From Paenibacillus maysiensis (GTDB taxonomy: Bacteria > Bacillota > Bacilli > Paenibacillales > Paenibacillaceae), in the NCBI RefSeq assembly GCF_000520815.1, contig NZ_ASRY01000141.1, positions 1-60,907 of the forward strand: a stretch of 60,907 nt of DNA. The letters are read 5' to 3'. A program made the translations under genes and the position numbers. The notes below the pieces were generated by a model. That model did no database searches and was not told the origin of the DNA. It worked only from the letters and a program-made list of their open reading frames with translations. This document shows positions 38,247 through 47,728 of the stretch, in pieces (position 1 is the first letter of the stretch; each line of letters starts with the position of its first letter).

Positions 38247-38978
38247 TTATACCAATATACCACCGAGAGGTCTGACAGGCTGGCTTTTACCATAAACTGG
38301 TTGAACAATGCTTGTCGGATAAGCCCAACGAATACTGTTAGCAATAACCTTCAGAATATCGGGCTGGTAATAGGTTGGATACGTTTCATGACCCGGGCGG
38401 AAATAAAATATTTTACCACTGCCACGACGGAAGGTACAACCGGTTCTGAACACCTCTCCACCTTCAAAATTGCTGACAAAGACCAATTCATCCGGCGTCG
38501 GGATATCAAAAAACTCACCGTACATCTCTTCGTGCTCCAACAGAATTTTAGCGTCAATGCCCTCCGCAATAGGGTGGGACGGATTGACGGACCAAATAAT
38601 TTCCTGTTCGTCTGCCACTCTCCATTTCAGATCACAGCTTGTGCCCATCAGGGCTTTGAACGGCTTGGAAAAATGTCCCGAGTGCAGCACGATCAAGCCC
38701 ATGCCTTCCTGTACCCGCTTTACAACACGGGCTGTAACTTCATCACTTACCTGATCGTGTGCTTTATGCCCCCACCACAGCAGCACATCTGTGGAACTCA
38801 GGATTTCTTCTCCCAAACCATGCTGGGCATCATCACGCAATGTAGCCGTTCGAATGACGAATCCTTCGTCTGACAGGCCATTAGCCAATGCCGTGTGTAT
38901 TCCATCAGGATATACCTGTTTGGCTTCATCATTCAGCTTCTCGTTCAAAAATTCATTCCAAATGGTGACGTTAATCAT
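38247..38978 (-). CDS. ThuA domain-containing protein
   Basis: A 243-aa protein of the trehalose-utilisation ThuA family, a class I glutamine amidotransferase-like fold. Characteristic pieces are VTIWNEF at the start, LLWWGHKAHDQV (about 68-79), LHSGHFSKPF (about 98-107) and FYFRPGHETYPTYY (about 193-206). ThuA proteins are reported in pathways that degrade 3-keto-disaccharides. Last gene of the operon, 20 bases after the isomerase gene. ATG at 38978 preferred to the adjacent TTG. Confidence 0.9.
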   Translation of the reverse strand: MINVTIWNEFLNEKLNDEAKQVYPDGIHTALANGLSDEGFVIRTATLRDDAQHGLGEEILSSTDVLLWWGHKAHDQVSDEVTARVVKRVQEGMGLIVLHSGHFSKPFKALMGTSCDLKWRVADEQEIIWSVNPSHPIAEGIDAKILLEHEEMYGEFFDIPTPDELVFVSNFEGGEVFRTGCTFRRGSGKIFYFRPGHETYPTYYQPDILKVIANSIRWAYPTSIVQPVYGKSQPVRPLGGILV

Positions 38979-38998
38979 CAATACTTCCCCCTATTAGG

Positions 38999-39967
38999 TT
39001 AGACCCACCACATCTCGCTCAGCGGTTCTTCAATAAGGACCTGGCGAAGATTGTGAACGGCTTTAGTAAAGCCTTCCTCGACGGACATCAGACCATCCTC
39101 GTGCTCAATACTCACTACATAATCGTAACCCACCAGACGGAGAGCACTAATAATATCCGCCCAGGTTTTGATATCATGCCCATAGCCGACGGTACGGAAC
39201 TGCCATGCGCGATCTAGCATTTTCGTATATTCCTGCATATCGGTAAGTCCATATTTATTTACATTCACCGGATCAATCGTCGTATCCTTGGCATGGAAAT
39301 GGTGAATAGCTCCCTCTCGGCCCAAAATTTGAACCGCCTGCACTGGGTCAATTCCCTGCCACCACATATGGCTCGGATCCAGATTAGCACCAATGACCTC
39401 TCCCGCTGCTTCACGCAAACGAAGCAAGGTCGCTGGTGTATGAACGGAGAAGCCCCCGTGTAACTCTAGCCCAATTTTAACATGATGGTCTGCTGCAAAT
39501 TTTCCCGCTTCGGTCCAGTAAGGAATAATTTTATTCTCCCATTGCCACTTTAACACTTCCTGAAAATCATTGGGCCACGGCGCAACAGGCCAGTTCGGGT
39601 ACTTCGCATTCTCATGATCACCCGGACAGCCAGAAAAGGTGTTTACAACAGGAACTTCCAGCTTTTCCGCCAAACGAACCGTTTTAAGAAACGTTTCGTG
39701 ATCGGCCTGTGCCAAATGCTTTTGCGGATGGAGCGGGTTGCCGTGACAGCTGAGTGCACTAATAGTCAGTCCACGGGACTCTACTGCTTTTTTGAAGTTT
39801 TTGAGCGCTGTTTCGTTGTCCAACAGTTCATCCGGCTTGCAGTGCCTATCGCCCGGATTACCACCTGTACCGATTTCTACTGCATCCAGTCCTTGGGATG
39901 CTACATAGTCCAGAGCCTCTTCCAATGAACGTCCGCCGAACAATACCATAAATACTCCAAGTTTCAA
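38999..39967 (-). CDS. Sugar phosphate isomerase/epimerase-like TIM-barrel protein (IolE-like)
   Basis: A 322-aa xylose-isomerase-like barrel. Likely metal ligands follow the family pattern: Glu in LELHGGFSVH, Asp in GANLDPSHMWWQG, His in HHFHAKDTTID and Glu in VSIEHEDGLMS. In related systems such barrels act as epimerases, as 3-keto-glycoside lyases or as C-glycoside-cleaving subunits. TTG start with GGGAGGG 8 bases upstream. Between the second dehydrogenase and thuA in one operon. Confidence 0.88.
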   Translation of the reverse strand: MKLGVFMVLFGGRSLEEALDYVASQGLDAVEIGTGGNPGDRHCKPDELLDNETALKNFKKAVESRGLTISALSCHGNPLHPQKHLAQADHETFLKTVRLAEKLEVPVVNTFSGCPGDHENAKYPNWPVAPWPNDFQEVLKWQWENKIIPYWTEAGKFAADHHVKIGLELHGGFSVHTPATLLRLREAAGEVIGANLDPSHMWWQGIDPVQAVQILGREGAIHHFHAKDTTIDPVNVNKYGLTDMQEYTKMLDRAWQFRTVGYGHDIKTWADIISALRLVGYDYVVSIEHEDGLMSVEEGFTKAVHNLRQVLIEEPLSEMWWV

Positions 39968-40049
39968 ACGTAATCCCTCCCTGTATCATATGCAAAAGAA
40001 GCTGCTTATCTTATAATGATGACCTATTCGGTTGCTTACGGGCTTAATC

Positions 40050-41132
40050 TCAATCGAAATAGACAGCTTTTCCTGTACGAGCCGATTCATAGATAGCTTC
40101 CAAAATTTCAGTAACCACCAACGCCTGTTCGGGCTTCACAACCGGCTCTTTATCGTCCAGAATGGCTTCGATCCACAGACGGGCTTCGCGATCCGCTTCG
40201 TTTTCCGTTTCTCCAGAGTAAAAGGCTACACCGCCTGCGTCCAGATCAATTTTCGTATCAAACAAGCGACTATTCTTCTCCCCGTTAATGCGCAGACCAT
40301 CCTGCATATCGGCTCCGCCCTCAGTTCCGCATAACAGCGTCTTCGCTTCGCCAAATTCTAAAACGTTCAGTGCCCAACTGGATTCCAGCACAATAGTGGC
40401 TCCATTTTGCATGGTAATAAATCCGAAAGCAGAGTCCTCCACCTTAAATTCCTCAGGGTTCCACGGACCAAAGGCATTTGCCGCGTTTTTACGATCTCCA
40501 AGTTTATGGAAGGTAGAGCCCAGCACGCTTTTAGGCTTGTAATTATCCATCAGCCAGAGGGTCAGGTCGAGCGCATGCGTCCCGATATCAATCAGCGGCC
40601 CTCCACCCTGCTTCTCTTCATCCAGAAATACTCCCCACGTCGGAACCGCGCGGCGACGCAGAGCAATAGCTTTGCCCAGGTAAATCTCGCCAAGCTCTCC
40701 CTGCTCGACCAATTGCTTCAGATACAGGCTGTCGTTACGATAACGGTTTTGATACGCAATGGACAGCTTTTTACCTGTACGATTTGCGGCATCCAGCATT
40801 TCCCGAGCCTGCTCGGCGGTTTTGGCCATCGGCTTTTCGCACAGCACATGCTTACCTGCCTCAAGCGCGGCTACCGTAATTTCCGAGTGCGAGTCGTTGG
40901 GTGTACATACATGTACGACTTCAATATCTTTATTTTCAAGCAGCTTCCGATAATCGTTATAAACTTGTGAACCTTCAACACCAAATTTTTCTGCCGCTTC
41001 CTCAGCACGTTCCTGAATAATGTCACAGAAAGCGACGATCTCTGCACGTTTTTGCTTGGCAAGACTAGGCAAATGCTTGCCGTTGGCAATCCCCCCACAA
41101 CCAATAATTCCGATTTTGAGTGTTTTAGACAT
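40050..41132 (-). CDS. Gfo/Idh/MocA family oxidoreductase (second of the operon)
   Basis: NAD(P)-dependent sugar dehydrogenase of 360 aa. Rossmann motif GIIGCGGIANGKHLP at the N-terminus, the EKP motif (LCEKPMAKT) near residue 96 and the catalytic GGGPLIDIGTHALDL near 180, with both Asp and His kept. GGGAGG precedes the ATG at 41132; an upstream ORF extension reaching 41297 overlaps the preceding gene and is not credible. Overlaps the end of the isomerase gene at 41125 by 8 bases. Confidence 0.92.
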   Translation of the reverse strand: MSKTLKIGIIGCGGIANGKHLPSLAKQKRAEIVAFCDIIQERAEEAAEKFGVEGSQVYNDYRKLLENKDIEVVHVCTPNDSHSEITVAALEAGKHVLCEKPMAKTAEQAREMLDAANRTGKKLSIAYQNRYRNDSLYLKQLVEQGELGEIYLGKAIALRRRAVPTWGVFLDEEKQGGGPLIDIGTHALDLTLWLMDNYKPKSVLGSTFHKLGDRKNAANAFGPWNPEEFKVEDSAFGFITMQNGATIVLESSWALNVLEFGEAKTLLCGTEGGADMQDGLRINGEKNSRLFDTKIDLDAGGVAFYSGETENEADREARLWIEAILDDKEPVVKPEQALVVTEILEAIYESARTGKAVYFD

Positions 41133-41892
41133 GAATATTTCCTCCCTGAGCTGCGTATTGTTGGAGCCACTTAAAGCTGGTTTCAATGCTTTCGATTGGA
41201 GGATTTGAGCTGAAATCCTGTTCCACAACAACCCAATCCACGCCTGCCTCAATAGCGGCGTCTGTAATGGCCTGAAGCTGCACTTCTCCTTTGCCAAGCT
41301 CTACGGTAACTGCTTTTTGGTGCTCGTCACGTGCCATATCCTTTAAGTGAATGATAGGCAGGCGTCCATTATAACGTCCGATGTATTCCACAGGATCATA
41401 GCCTCCGTAGTATACCCAACATGTATCCATTTCGACCTGCAACAAATCAGCCGAAACCGCATCATATAAAGCATCGAATACTGGACGATCATTGATTTTT
41501 TCCGTCAATTCAAAATCATGATTATGATAAGCCAGTATCAAGCCCTGTTCCTTCACTTTTTCACCAATTCGGTTCAGGTTGGCAAAAAGCTCATCCCACT
41601 GGCGCTGCTCCTCGGTTAAATAAGGAACGATCAGGTACTTATTCCCTAATTCTTTGTGATAAGCGATCTCCTCATCCAAATGATCCAACAGACTGGTATA
41701 TTGTACATGAGTTCCGACAACTTCCAGATTCAGTTCATCCAAAAGCGCTCTGACATCCTTGGCATTGCGTCCGAAAAAGGTATGAAATTCTACCCCTTTA
41801 TAGCCCAGCTCAGCTACCTTGCGCAACGTACCTTCAAAATCCTGTTCAAGCTCTTCCCTTACTGTGTACAATTGCAATCCTACTTTAGCCAT
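41125..41892 (-). CDS. Sugar phosphate isomerase/epimerase family protein
   Basis: A 255-aa xylose-isomerase-like TIM barrel. Metal-site pattern is intact: Glu in AYHNHDFEL, Asp in VEMDTCWVYYGG, His in PIIHLKDMA and Glu in VVVEQDFS. Smaller than its neighbour at 38999-39967 and only distantly like it, so the two probably act on different steps. Lies 18 bases after the first dehydrogenase and overlaps the second. Confidence 0.9.
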   Translation of the reverse strand: MAKVGLQLYTVREELEQDFEGTLRKVAELGYKGVEFHTFFGRNAKDVRALLDELNLEVVGTHVQYTSLLDHLDEEIAYHKELGNKYLIVPYLTEEQRQWDELFANLNRIGEKVKEQGLILAYHNHDFELTEKINDRPVFDALYDAVSADLLQVEMDTCWVYYGGYDPVEYIGRYNGRLPIIHLKDMARDEHQKAVTVELGKGEVQLQAITDAAIEAGVDWVVVEQDFSSNPPIESIETSFKWLQQYAAQGGNIHV

Positions 41893-41910
41893 TACCCTTC
41901 ACCTCTTCAT

Positions 41911-43017
41911 TTAGGATGGATGAACCGTTATGTCTGTACCATGATACAAATCTTCATCTGGCTCAAATGTACTTTCCAACGTAATATGCTTACCTTCCAA
42001 TGAGGAGCGCTGAAAAGCATGCATAGCCTCTAATACATGATAGGCAAGCTCCACATTGGCACGATGGTTCTTTTCGCTGCGAATGGCTCTCACCATCTCA
42101 CCCGCGCCTATTCCGCGTTCGTTCTTTCCACACTCAAATAAAGGTTCCACGAGCTCTGCGGTTTCCTCTCCAGATCGGCGAAGCTTGACATCTCCGTTAA
42201 AAAAGTTCGGATCAGGCAGACTTAAGGTTCCTTCCGTACCATAAATTTCAATACGTGGCAGATCTGACGCCCCCTGAATGTCAAAGCTGGTAATGAGCGT
42301 TACAATGGGTCCGTTATGGAAATCCATCGTTCCGGCCAAATGCGTTGGTGTCTGTACCCGCAGCGGCGTGCCGCTTTTGGGACCAGAATGTATGTGACGG
42401 TCAGGAATCTGAATGCCCACTGAACTACTGATTCGCCGGATCGGACCCAGCACATGGATCAGCGACGTCAAATAGTAAGGTCCCATGTCAAACATCGGAC
42501 CGCCTCCAGCGGCATAGAAAAATTCCGGATCAGCATGCCACCACTCGGGGCCTCTCCCCATAAAAAAGGCAGTAGCGGCTACGGGCTGCCCAATCATTCC
42601 GTTTTGTATGGCATGACGTGCAGTCTGAATACCCGCCCCAAGAAATGTATCCGGGGCGCAGCCGACACGCAGGTTTTTTGCCTTGGCTAGATCCAGAACA
42701 CGTTTGCCATCCTCCAAGGAAACCGCCAAAGGCTTTTCACTGTACACATGCTTGCCTGCCTCCAATATCGCCATATCCGTCAGTGCATGGCTGCCAGGCA
42801 CGGTTAGATTAAATACAAGCTCAATCTCAGGCTGGCGAAGCAATTCATCTACCTTGTATGCGTTTTCAATGTTAAATTCATTGGCCCTCGCTTTGGCCCT
42901 TTCCTCCAATAAATCAGCCACGGCCACCACTTCGATAAGCGGACTGTTTTGGAGATTTTCAAGATATACCGCGCTAATGTTACCGCAGCCGATAATCCCG
43001 GCCTTCATTCGTTCCAC
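41911..43017 (-). CDS. Gfo/Idh/MocA family oxidoreductase (first of the operon)
   Basis: About 368 aa. Rossmann GIIGCGNISAVYLE, EKP motif YSEKPLAVS, then CAPDTFLGAG and MFDMGPYYLTSL. In the last block the usual catalytic His of D-x-G-x-H is replaced by Tyr, as in some subfamilies of this fold, so substrate handling differs from the second dehydrogenase. Start: GTG at 43017 is 9 bases after AGGGGG; an ATG at 43008 is the alternative. First gene of the operon, divergent from the AraC regulator. Confidence 0.88.
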   Translation of the reverse strand: MERMKAGIIGCGNISAVYLENLQNSPLIEVVAVADLLEERAKARANEFNIENAYKVDELLRQPEIELVFNLTVPGSHALTDMAILEAGKHVYSEKPLAVSLEDGKRVLDLAKAKNLRVGCAPDTFLGAGIQTARHAIQNGMIGQPVAATAFFMGRGPEWWHADPEFFYAAGGGPMFDMGPYYLTSLIHVLGPIRRISSSVGIQIPDRHIHSGPKSGTPLRVQTPTHLAGTMDFHNGPIVTLITSFDIQGASDLPRIEIYGTEGTLSLPDPNFFNGDVKLRRSGEETAELVEPLFECGKNERGIGAGEMVRAIRSEKNHRANVELAYHVLEAMHAFQRSSLEGKHITLESTFEPDEDLYHGTDITVHPS

Positions 43018-43179
43018 GTCGTCACACCCCCTGGCCTCCAACATGTTCTGTATTCTGCTATAAGCCTTACAGACACAATAGTATTCTATTTCCGTTTCGT
43101 TTAAAATGAATAATATGATTAAAACATGAACAATCTGGTCAATATTTGAAGCAGCCATATACCCAAAGGAGTCATCATC

Positions 43180-43998
43180 ATGTCTATCGTCGAGCCTTGT
43201 CAGGTTCTAACCGCAGGCTATTCCTTCCATCGTAAGCCTTTTTATTCGAACCAGCCTGAAGGGATCAAAAATTATTTGTTTCGTCTACAAACAGACGGAC
43301 GCTGCCAGGCCCGCATTAACGGGGAAATGACACGGATTGAGGCGGGTGACCTGCTGCTGTTCAATCCTACCGAGCCTTATGAGCTGGACATTCACAGTGA
43401 GTTAAATCCAATGGGGGAACAGGTCGTGGAGAGCGGAGATTATCACATTTTTTTTGGAGGCTCCTGGGTAGATGAGTGGTGGCACCATCACAAACGACCC
43501 AACCGCATCAAGGTTCAGCTTACCGAAGCCCTGCTTGGCCTATTTCGGCAGCTTGTGATGGAGCAGCGGCGTATTTCTAATCCTTATCCGGAAATATCAA
43601 GCTATTACATGCGCATTCTTTGCCTGGAGTTTGACCGTATGCTGTCCGAGCATCCGACTTCCACCCATCATAATTATCTCGCTTATCAGATTAAAAATTA
43701 TATCGAAGAAAATGCTTCTTCCAATTTTAAGCTGGATGACGTGTCCTCACACATCGGCATCAGCGTATCCAGAGCTGTACATCTGTTCAAGGAAACATTC
43801 GATACGAGTATTATGCAGTACACACTGGATATCAGGCTCAACATGGCGAGGGAGCGCATTATTTTCAGCCCCATGTCTTTGGAACAGGCAGCCGAATCGT
43901 CCGGTTTTGCAAACTATACGTATTTTCACCGCGTATTTCGCTCCCGCTTCGGCATGTCGCCCAAGGAATTCAGAGTGATCCACCGTGAGCAATTGTAA
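43180..43998 (+). CDS. AraC family transcriptional regulator
   Basis: A 272-aa regulator with an N-terminal cupin-like sugar-sensing domain (about 10-110, IEAGDLLLFNPTEPYELDIH) and a C-terminal double HTH (about 175-270, KLDDVSSHIGISVSRAVHLFKETFD and the AraC signature ending FGMSPKEFR). CAAAGGAG precedes the ATG. Divergently placed 160 bases from the dehydrogenase-isomerase operon, so it most likely controls that operon. Confidence 0.92.
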   Translation: MSIVEPCQVLTAGYSFHRKPFYSNQPEGIKNYLFRLQTDGRCQARINGEMTRIEAGDLLLFNPTEPYELDIHSELNPMGEQVVESGDYHIFFGGSWVDEWWHHHKRPNRIKVQLTEALLGLFRQLVMEQRRISNPYPEISSYYMRILCLEFDRMLSEHPTSTHHNYLAYQIKNYIEENASSNFKLDDVSSHIGISVSRAVHLFKETFDTSIMQYTLDIRLNMARERIIFSPMSLEQAAESSGFANYTYFHRVFRSRFGMSPKEFRVIHREQL

Positions 43999-44002
43999 TA
44001 TT

Positions 44003-44063
44003 GGGAACAAAACAAAACCTTGAGAGAGCCTTTCTTGGCTCCATCAAGGTTTTGTTTGTTCCC
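44003..44063. terminator. Bidirectional terminator between araC-type gene and arabinofuranosidase gene
   Basis: A 20-bp nearly perfect stem GGGAACAAAACAAAACCTTGA/TCAAGGTTTTGTTTGTTCCC between two converging genes. Confidence 0.8.
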
Positions 44064-44100
44064 ATTTCTCAATCATTCTTCTTCTGAGCTTATAAAGGTT

Positions 44101-45585
44101 CTACGGTGCAATCGTCAGCATCACTACCGACATCGGTGGCAGTGTAACATCCAGGCTGTGACCTTGCTGCTGGAAGGACGTGAAGGTTTCCGTTTTCACA
44201 CGCTCCGGCTGGTCAAAGGTATTGTGTGCCTGCATATCGTCGCTGGCGAGTACAACACCGCTAATTTGCTTAACGTTTTCCAGCCCTCTCAGCTCCAGAT
44301 TCAAGGAAGCCACCTCGCCCGGATGAACGTTGCACAAACTCACATGTATATATCCGTCCTGCGCCTTGGACGCAGATACACTCACCTGTGGAATGGAATC
44401 ACCATCATATTCATAATTGCCTACGGTTACATGGGTAGCAAGCGCTTGTGCATCCTGGTGCACCTTGAACATTTCAAATACATGGTATGTCGGCGTCAGT
44501 AGCATAGCAGGCCCTTCGGTCAGAACCATAGCCTGCAAAACGTTGACCATTTGGGCAATATTCGTCATTTGTACACGGTCATGGTGATCGTGGAAAATGT
44601 GCAGGTGCAGTCCGGCTACAAGCGCATCGCGCATCGTATTTTGCTGATACAGGAAGCCTGGATTTGTACCCGGCTCGGTCAAGAACCAGGTCCCCCATTC
44701 ATCCACAATCATTCCAACCCGTTTGTCAGGATCATATCGGTCCATAATGGCAGAATGACGAGTGATCAATTCATCCATGTGCAACGATTTTTTCATCGTT
44801 TCGAACCATTCCGCTTCGTCAAAACCAAGTGCTTGCCGTTTCGCTTCCCAGGTACCCGGGACCGTGTAGTTATGCAGACTCAAGCCATCCATAAGATGCC
44901 CAGCTTCACGCATCAGCACTTCAGTCCAGCGGTAATCGTCCACATTCGCCCCACCTGCAATCCGATAAATCCGGTTTTCCCCATAGTTACGAACATACGT
45001 CTGATAACGACGATACAGATCGGCATAATATTCCGGACGCATATTGCCGCCACAGCCCCAGTTTTCGTTACCTACGCCAAAATATTTGAGCTTCCATGGC
45101 TGCTCACGCCCATTTTCCTGCCGCCATGCGGCCATAGGGGATTCCCCGTCAAATGTCATATACTCTACCCACTCCGACATTTCCTGCACCGTACCACTGC
45201 CAACATTCCCGCAAATATAAGGCTCTGCGTCTAACAGCTCACACAGCTGAAAAAACTCATGGGTGCCAAAATGATTATTTTCCACCACACCGCCCCAATG
45301 CGTGTTGACCATTCTTTTGCGATTTTCCTTCGGCCCGATGCCGTCCTTCCAATGATATTCATCGGCAAAACAGCCTCCCGGCCAACGCAGCACAGGAATG
45401 TTCAGCTTTTTGAGCGCTTCTATCACATCATTGCGAATCCCGTCCGTATTTGGAATCGGGGAATCCTGTCCAACCCACAAACCTTCATAAATACATCGTC
45501 CAAGATGCTCGGCAAATTGTCCGTAAATATTTTTATTAATAACGCCTTGCTCCCAATCCGTGTGGACAACAATAGAACCCTTCAT
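44101..45585 (-). CDS. abfA: Alpha-L-arabinofuranosidase, GH51
   Basis: Releases terminal arabinofuranose from arabinan and arabinoxylan oligomers. The 494-aa protein lacks a signal peptide, so it works in the cytosol on imported oligosaccharides. Catalytic acid/base Glu is in [11 protein letters not shown] (about residue 173) and the nucleophile Glu in IVDEWGTW (about 293). [19 protein letters not shown] is a family hallmark. GAGGAGG precedes the ATG. Single-gene unit; no arabinose catabolic genes nearby. Putative operators lie upstream. Confidence 0.94.
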   Translation of the reverse strand: MKGSIVVHTDWEQGVINKNIYGQFAEHLGRCIYEGLWVGQDSPIPNTDGIRNDVIEALKKLNIPVLRWPGGCFADEYHWKDGIGPKENRKRMVNTHWGGVVENNHFGTHEFFQLCELLDAEPYICGNVGSGTVQEMSEWVEYMTFDGESPMAAWRQENGREQPWKLKYFGVGNENWGCGGNMRPEYYADLYRRYQTYVRNYGENRIYRIAGGANVDDYRWTEVLMREAGHLMDGLSLHNYTVPGTWEAKRQALGFDEAEWFETMKKSLHMDELITRHSAIMDRYDPDKRVGMIVDEWGTWFLTEPGTNPGFLYQQNTMRDALVAGLHLHIFHDHHDRVQMTNIAQMVNVLQAMVLTEGPAMLLTPTYHVFEMFKVHQDAQALATHVTVGNYEYDGDSIPQVSVSASKAQDGYIHVSLCNVHPGEVASLNLELRGLENVKQISGVVLASDDMQAHNTFDQPERVKTETFTSFQQQGHSLDVTLPPMSVVMLTIAP

Positions 45586-45686
45586 GACAAGCCCTCCTCA
45601 AAAATAGTAAAGTGCATGGGGATCATACACTTCAGTGATTGCGCTTTCATAAAATTAAAAAATATGGCGTAGCTGATCTCTTTTCC

Positions 45687-45763
45687 ATCTAAACGTTTAC
45701 AATCATCCAATGTAACAGCTTGATAGTAAATATAAATATTAATAATTAAATAAAAACGTTTTA
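45687..45763. promoter_or_regulatory. AAACGTTT-type operator candidates upstream of abfA
   Basis: TCTAAACGTTTACA at 45689-45702 and AAAAACGTTTTA at 45752-45763 are palindromes with a central CG, like LacI-family/CcpA cre sites (the first misses the cre consensus at one position). They lie about 105-175 bases upstream of the abfA ATG. Nothing else was seen in the AT-rich 45,586-45,820 gap. Confidence 0.4.
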
Positions 45764-45820
45764 TATGTTTAATATATTTTATCGCCTTCTATTTGTCAAT
45801 CGTTAAGCCATAGCTCCACC

Positions 45821-45861
45821 CATACCAAAAAGTCTGCCCTCAAGGCAGACTTTTTGGTATG
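45821..45861 (-). terminator. Terminator after the DUF6171 gene
   Basis: CATACCAAAAAGTCTGCC/GGCAGACTTTTTGGTATG, an 18-bp perfect stem with a five-base loop; T-run is part of the stem, so it can act on both strands. Confidence 0.8.
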
Positions 45862-45892
45862 ACCACTTTAACTCGTGATCGTGTGTGCCTAT

Positions 45893-46180
45893 TCATTTCA
45901 AGGATATCCCATGCCAGTGAGAGCCGTTATAGCCGGGACAATTTTGATTGACTGCCAGAGCACGCACACGGACAATACTTCCGCTGATCCTGCACGTATG
46001 CCCACCCATTAACTCATCGCATTGCGAGCAGGCTAACAGTCTGGTCTTGTACACATCATCGGTCACACATTCCATTCCGGGCCTCATGTTGTTTATAATT
46101 CTGGTAATTTGCTCTTCCGAAATAGCGATGTCCCTTCCACACCCTTTACAGGTGTTTGGTGCGGTTATAGCATCCATCAT
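45893..46180 (-). CDS. DUF6171-like cysteine-rich small protein
   Basis: A 95-aa protein with CKGCGRD near the N-terminus, ACSQCDELMGGHTC in the middle and a late QNCPGYNGSHW, which suggests one or two structural zinc sites. It resembles proteins annotated DUF6171, role unknown. Preceded by AGAGAGGG and about 50 bases downstream of the next small gene, with which it may be co-transcribed. Confidence 0.65.
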   Translation of the reverse strand: MMDAITAPNTCKGCGRDIAISEEQITRIINNMRPGMECVTDDVYKTRLLACSQCDELMGGHTCRISGSIVRVRALAVNQNCPGYNGSHWHGISLK

Positions 46181-46231
46181 CGGCTTACCCTCTCTTTCAA
46201 CAACGTCCTGAGTACATGCGGCTGGAGGACC

Positions 46232-46552
46232 TTACTTCCGTTCCGGCGGGAGCTGGGCAGCCGCTTCCGATACGACCATCGCCAAGTCCTCATTTCCGAA
46301 CATGGACAGTACTCCTAATACTGTGTCCAGCGGGATATCTCCCGCTTCTTCACGCGATACGGTCAGCTTGCGTACTCGGAGCAGACGCTCATTGCTATCC
46401 TGCTGCGGATAAGCTGCACGATACAGTTCCTCTGGCTCCAGCCCGTGATTGATGCACCATTGCGCAAACACAAGGATCATCATATCCTCTTCCTGCTTAT
46501 AATTTTCGATGATAGCCTCTTCTAGCTGTTTACCGCGGTTGTACTCTTCCAT
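46232..46552 (-). CDS. Uncharacterised small acidic protein
   Basis: A 106-aa, Glu-rich, probably helical soluble protein with no membrane segment or motif that I recognise. AAGGAG stands 10 bases before the ATG at 46552, and codon use looks like its neighbours, so it is likely expressed. It lies between a Gfo/Idh/MocA gene and the DUF6171 gene, all on the minus strand with short gaps. Confidence 0.65.
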   Translation of the reverse strand: MEEYNRGKQLEEAIIENYKQEEDMMILVFAQWCINHGLEPEELYRAAYPQQDSNERLLRVRKLTVSREEAGDIPLDTVLGVLSMFGNEDLAMVVSEAAAQLPPERK

Positions 46553-46620
46553 TCGTTCATTTCTCCTTCAATCTGTTTCTAGATGTCTGGACAACCTTGA
46601 CGGCTGTCGTTCGTTTTGTG

Positions 46621-47565
46621 TTAGTCATCCAAACGGCTAATGAGTTCGTCCGCCAACATATGACTTTCCAGCACCCTGCCAGCACGTACACTGCATTCCT
46701 CTGGACGATGAATATGCTCCAGAAAATGATTTACCACTCCAGTGAATCCCCGTCTTTCCAAAATCGTGTCCCAGCTTCCGAATGATTGTGACAATGGCGG
46801 CTTATTTTTTTGCATAAAAATAGCCTGTTCCATGTTGGTCACCTCGACGGAACGACCCGCACCATGCAGCTCCACCTTCTCAATGTCAGCCCCTGCCTGT
46901 CTGTTCATACTGTAGCTACCGGAGGCATTTCCCAAACGTACGGACCCGAAAGCAGCGTTCATATATCCTTCACTCGTCGTGTCTAGACTGCTGTGCAGCA
47001 GCTCATAATCATCGCCACCCAGCCACAATAGCAGATCGAGCATATGAATCAAATCATCATAAACCGTCTGTGCCGCAGGTCTCGGACCATATCCCGTCCG
47101 ATGCTTGATCGCCGCGCATTGGCTGAAACCTCCTGCTTCCTCCAGCCACGCTTTAGCAGCTACATAATGCGGGGCAAAACGTCGGTTAAAGCCGACCGCC
47201 AGCAACACAGCCTGTGCCTCCGCAAACGCGGTCATTTCCAGGTTTTGACGCACATCATAGGACAGCGGTTTATCCACATACACCGCAACACCTTTTTCAA
47301 TACACGCCATAACCAGATCAAAATGGGCTTCGGTCGCAGCATGAATGAATACAGCCTCCGGCTCCCATGCCAGCATTTCCTTTACATCTGTCGTTCCTCT
47401 CGGCAGCCTGTACTGCTCCATAATGGAACTAACCGGCTCCTGCGAACGGTTCATGACACCTACAATATCTACACCTTCGTGCGCAGTCAGCAGCGGCAAA
47501 TACACTTTGCGGGCAATACCGCCCAGACCTGCAATAGCCACTCTTGTTTTCGTTTGCTTATTCAT
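46621..47565 (-). CDS. Gfo/Idh/MocA family oxidoreductase (MviM/YceM-like)
   Basis: A 314-aa NAD(P)-dependent dehydrogenase-like protein. Rossmann VAIAGLGGIARKVYLP, the DKP variant of the EKP motif (YVDKPLSYD) and DDLIHMLDLLLW at the catalytic helix. Shorter than the two operon dehydrogenases and closest in style to MviM/YceM proteins of unknown substrate. AGGTGG precedes the ATG. Not linked to the ThuA operon. Confidence 0.85.
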   Translation of the reverse strand: MNKQTKTRVAIAGLGGIARKVYLPLLTAHEGVDIVGVMNRSQEPVSSIMEQYRLPRGTTDVKEMLAWEPEAVFIHAATEAHFDLVMACIEKGVAVYVDKPLSYDVRQNLEMTAFAEAQAVLLAVGFNRRFAPHYVAAKAWLEEAGGFSQCAAIKHRTGYGPRPAAQTVYDDLIHMLDLLLWLGGDDYELLHSSLDTTSEGYMNAAFGSVRLGNASGSYSMNRQAGADIEKVELHGAGRSVEVTNMEQAIFMQKNKPPLSQSFGSWDTILERRGFTGVVNHFLEHIHRPEECSVRAGRVLESHMLADELISRLDD

Positions 47566-47638
47566 ATCATACCCACCTCTGATGACTCATTTCTTCTGTT
47601 GTCTAGTTTACATGGAAGTCCGCTGACAAGCAAAGAAA

Positions 47639-47681
47639 AGAGGCTGTCCCCGATCCAGTTAGACCTGACGGAACAGCCTCT
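47639..47681 (-). terminator. Terminator of the terC-family gene
   Basis: AGAGGCTGT...ACAGCCTCT stem with an inner loop of about 25 bases and a TTTTC tail on the minus strand. Confidence 0.7.
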
Positions 47682-47728
47682 ATGCATGAGCGTCCAGCTT
47701 CAGCTACGATGATTTCAGTGTGCTCAGC

